Assembly: GCA_025769875.1 (NCBI GenBank)
Contig: JAGFNK010000940.1
Span: 1 to 17,966 of the forward strand
From: Russula earlei
Taxonomy: Eukaryota > Basidiomycota > Agaricomycetes > Russulales > Russulaceae
DNA length: 17,966 nucleotides
Direction of reading: 5' to 3'
Under the pieces are notes generated by a model that worked only from the letters and a program-made list of their open reading frames with translations, did not search any database and was not told the DNA's origin. This document shows positions 16,007-17,966 of the stretch, piece after piece (position 1 is the first letter of the stretch; each line of letters begins with the position of its first letter). Position numbers and translations under genes: made by a program.

Positions 16007-16680
16007 ATTACCTGGCCTTAATTCGAGCTGTCTTCCCTAGTGATGTATTTGTAGCAAGACTCAATTCAATCAAAGTTCCTGTTCAAATACGCACTAGTGG
16101 ACGAAGGGCCGATCTTGTCGCTCTACTTGATAGTGGAGCAACCGACAATTTCATTCACAAGAATATCATCACTCGCTACAAACTCCCAGTTTCCACTCTA
16201 CAAAAGCCAAAAGTCATGCGCAATGTAGATGGAACTCACAACAAAGCCGGAACTGTCACTGAAGCAGTCGACCTTTACATTCGATTTAAAGGACAAGAAC
16301 ATCGAATGTGCTTCTATATCGCTGAAATCTCAACTGATGACATGCTTCTTGGCTTCCCATTCCTCCGTGCTACCAACCCTGCTGTTGATTGGACCAAAGG
16401 AACCCTTGAGGATACTGTTGTAGCCTCTACTTGGGATGCCGACAAATGGATCAAGCGACTTCCTATACCCCCACGCTTTGATCCTGCTCCAATCAGAGTA
16501 GCAAAGATTAGCACATCTACTCAATTAGCTGCACAAGCAGCTGATCAAGATAAGAAGGACTGGAAGGATTTAGTTCCTCCCGACTATCATTGCTTTGAAA
16601 GGCTCTTTTCTGAAGAAGCCTCTCATCGCTTTCCTACTTCCAAACCTTGGGATCATGCCATAGACCTAATCCCTGATGCT
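15982..16680 (+). CDS. Element C pol, protease domain
   Basis: Retropepsin-like aspartic protease at the pol N-terminus, in the -1 frame relative to gag, with a 25-base overlap (the preceding stop in this frame is TAA at 15979). It has an intact catalytic DSGA at 16129-16140 (VALLDSGATDNFI), then KVMRNVDGTHNKAGTV, then DMLLGFPFLRATNPAVDW with the conserved LLGFPFL strand. It continues in frame into the linker to reverse transcriptase (KPWDHAIDLIPDAP). This is the best preserved coding piece of the window. It would be made only as a Gag-Pol fusion, by frameshifting or by reinitiation. Confidence 0.85.
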
Positions 16681-17966
16681 CCATCTATGCTCAATTGCAA
16701 GATTTACCCCCTCGCACCAGTGGAACAACAGGCCCAAGATGAATTCCTGAAGGAACATTTGGAAAAAGGATACATACGTCCTTCAAAGTCACCATATGCC
16801 TCTCCTTGCTTCTTTGTAGGCAAGAAAGATGGTAAATGACGCTACGTCCAAGACTATAGACGTCTTAATGCAATCACTGTTGAAAACAAAACCCCCCTTC
16901 CTCTCATTCCCGCAATCATCACTTGCTTAGGAAGTAAACAATACTTCACTAAGTTTTGATGTACGATGGGGTTATAACAACATATGCATAAAGACGGTGA
17001 TCAATGGAAGGCAGCTTTTAAACAACAAGGGCTTATTCGAAGAAGAACTCAATCATCACGATATGGAGTTCCACATCTATATGGACGATGGCATCATTGC
17101 CACACAAGCATCTAAAGGATGGGAGTACCATAAAGATCTCGTTACTCGCATCTTTAAGAAGCTTCAAGATAATGACCTCTTCCTTAAACCTGAGAAATGT
17201 CCAATTCCACAAAGAAGAAATGACTATCTTGGTCTCATTATCGGCAAAGGAATGATTCAAGATGGACCAATCAAGTCAATGAATTCGTTGATTGGAAAGC
17301 CCCTACCAATCTACATGAACTACGCTCTTTCCTTGGATTTGGGAATTACTATCGCAATTCATTCCAAAAGTATTCCAGATATCGTTCAACCTCTAGTCTG
17401 GCTCACAAAGAAGAACAAACCCCTGGTCTGGGATAACTACACAGAATCTTCGTTCAATATTCTCAAAAATATCTTCACCATTACCCCGTTCTTCGCAACC
17501 CAGACTTCAACAAACCTTTCATTGGGGATGCTTGATGCCTCTTCTTTCGCTCTGGGAGCCACTATATCTCAGCAATTTGAAGATGGGTATCCATCCTCTG
17601 GTATATTTTTCAAGATCCCTACTACCAGCGAAAAGGAACTACGATATCCATGACAGAGAACTACTCGCTATAGTATCTGTTCTTAAAGAATATCGACACC
17701 TGGCTCCTTGGGGCACGTCATGAAGTAACTATTCGCACAGATCATGCCAATTTGCCTACTTCGCAAACCCCAGGACCTTTCACCACGTCAAGCACGGTGG
17801 ATGGCCCTTCTCCAGGAATACAATTTCAAGTTGACAACTATCCCTGGAAAGTCTACACTGTTGCTGATATTCTATCCACGACGACCTGATCAAAAGGAGA
17901 AAACACCATAATTAAAGCTATCACTCCTACCTGATCATGTCTTCAATGAGCACTTGCAGATGGCAA
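16681..17966 (+). pseudogene. Element C pol, reverse transcriptase and RNase H, broken
   Basis: Reverse transcriptase starts intact (CKIYPLAPVEQQ, SPYASPCFFVGKKDGK) and hits TGA at 16837. It then continues [28 protein letters not shown] and DQWKAAFK through several one-base shifts. Next, GLF joins EEELNHHDMEF directly: about 20-25 residues that B has there (the MFF-LTN-PATFQ region of the palm) are missing. YMDD is present at 17078-17089, followed by PEKCP and DYLGLIIGKG. RNase H fragments appear in changing frames: LDASSFALGATISQ, FSRSLLPAKRNYDIHDRELLA, EVTIRTDHANL, PRQARWMALLQEYN. The deletion and frame changes make the enzyme non-functional as given; the single-base shifts could be sequencing error. 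Confidence 0.85.

Larger units (their letters stand above)
12313..17966 (+). mobile_element. Element C, Ty3/gypsy element (runs off window end)
   Basis: LTR retrotransposon with 5' LTR, self-primer site, gag with zinc knuckle, protease, reverse transcriptase and RNase H in the order expected for Ty3/gypsy. Integrase and 3' LTR lie beyond the window. CpG is abundant, so it is younger than B. It is nevertheless broken by several single-base indels, by a deletion inside reverse transcriptase, and by the R1 solo LTR in gag. Confidence 0.9.

Overview
This window reads as repeat-rich nuclear DNA of a filamentous fungus, most likely an agaricomycete. That placement is an inference from Ty3/gypsy chromovirus retrotransposons (polyprotein with a chromodomain after integrase) and from a short fragment resembling fungal FunK1-type kinase genes. 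No intact host gene, tRNA, rRNA, CRISPR array or bacterial feature was found. Nearly every base belongs to nested LTR retrotransposons.

Layout. (1) 1-1210: the 5' end of element A on the minus strand (gag start, primer site, LTR). (2) 1211-7103: element B on the plus strand, an old, nearly full-length gag-pol relic (gag, zinc knuckle, protease, reverse transcriptase, RNase H, integrase, chromodomain, plus a third downstream ORF). It has lost its LTRs except perhaps a tail at 1211-1277. (3) 7104-8951: an R-family LTR on the minus strand (R2), split by solo LTR E (7144-8022). (4) 8952-9178: the possible kinase fragment. (5) 9179-9833: R-family LTR R3 on the plus strand, cut off by 9834-10546 (R4), which is the 5' LTR of element D. 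(6) 10547-12312: the start of D's gag, interrupted by a solo LTR on the minus strand (10715-11543, target duplication CCCCC). (7) 12313-17966: element C on the plus strand (5' LTR, primer site, gag, pol to RNase H), running off the window. Its gag is interrupted by solo LTR R1 (14617-15577, target duplication AGGGC).

The nesting gives relative ages: B, R2 and R3 are old, and C and then R1 are young. CpG content agrees. B has almost lost CpG, and 15 of its 16 in-frame premature stops are TGA, mostly where the family has arginine (CGA). C and R1 keep many CpGs.

The two observations most worth following are these. First, all three elements whose LTR/internal junction is visible (A, C, D) carry, 1-2 bases after the LTR, a 10-12 base sequence exactly complementary to LTR sequence that begins 34-35 bases after the start of the TATA box. 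This is the architecture of Tf1-type self-primed reverse transcription, and the primer sequence differs between A, C and D while complementarity is kept. Second, the 5' parts of these elements are almost free of ATG. In C there is none in any frame for 1,116 bases after the inferred RNA start, yet the last ~610 bases encode a conserved protein module shared with A and B. That suggests non-AUG initiation of an N-terminally extended Gag, or very strong selection for an unobstructed leader.

Starts are uncertain for every gag fragment. Family assignments come from motifs read by eye; no database search was run.
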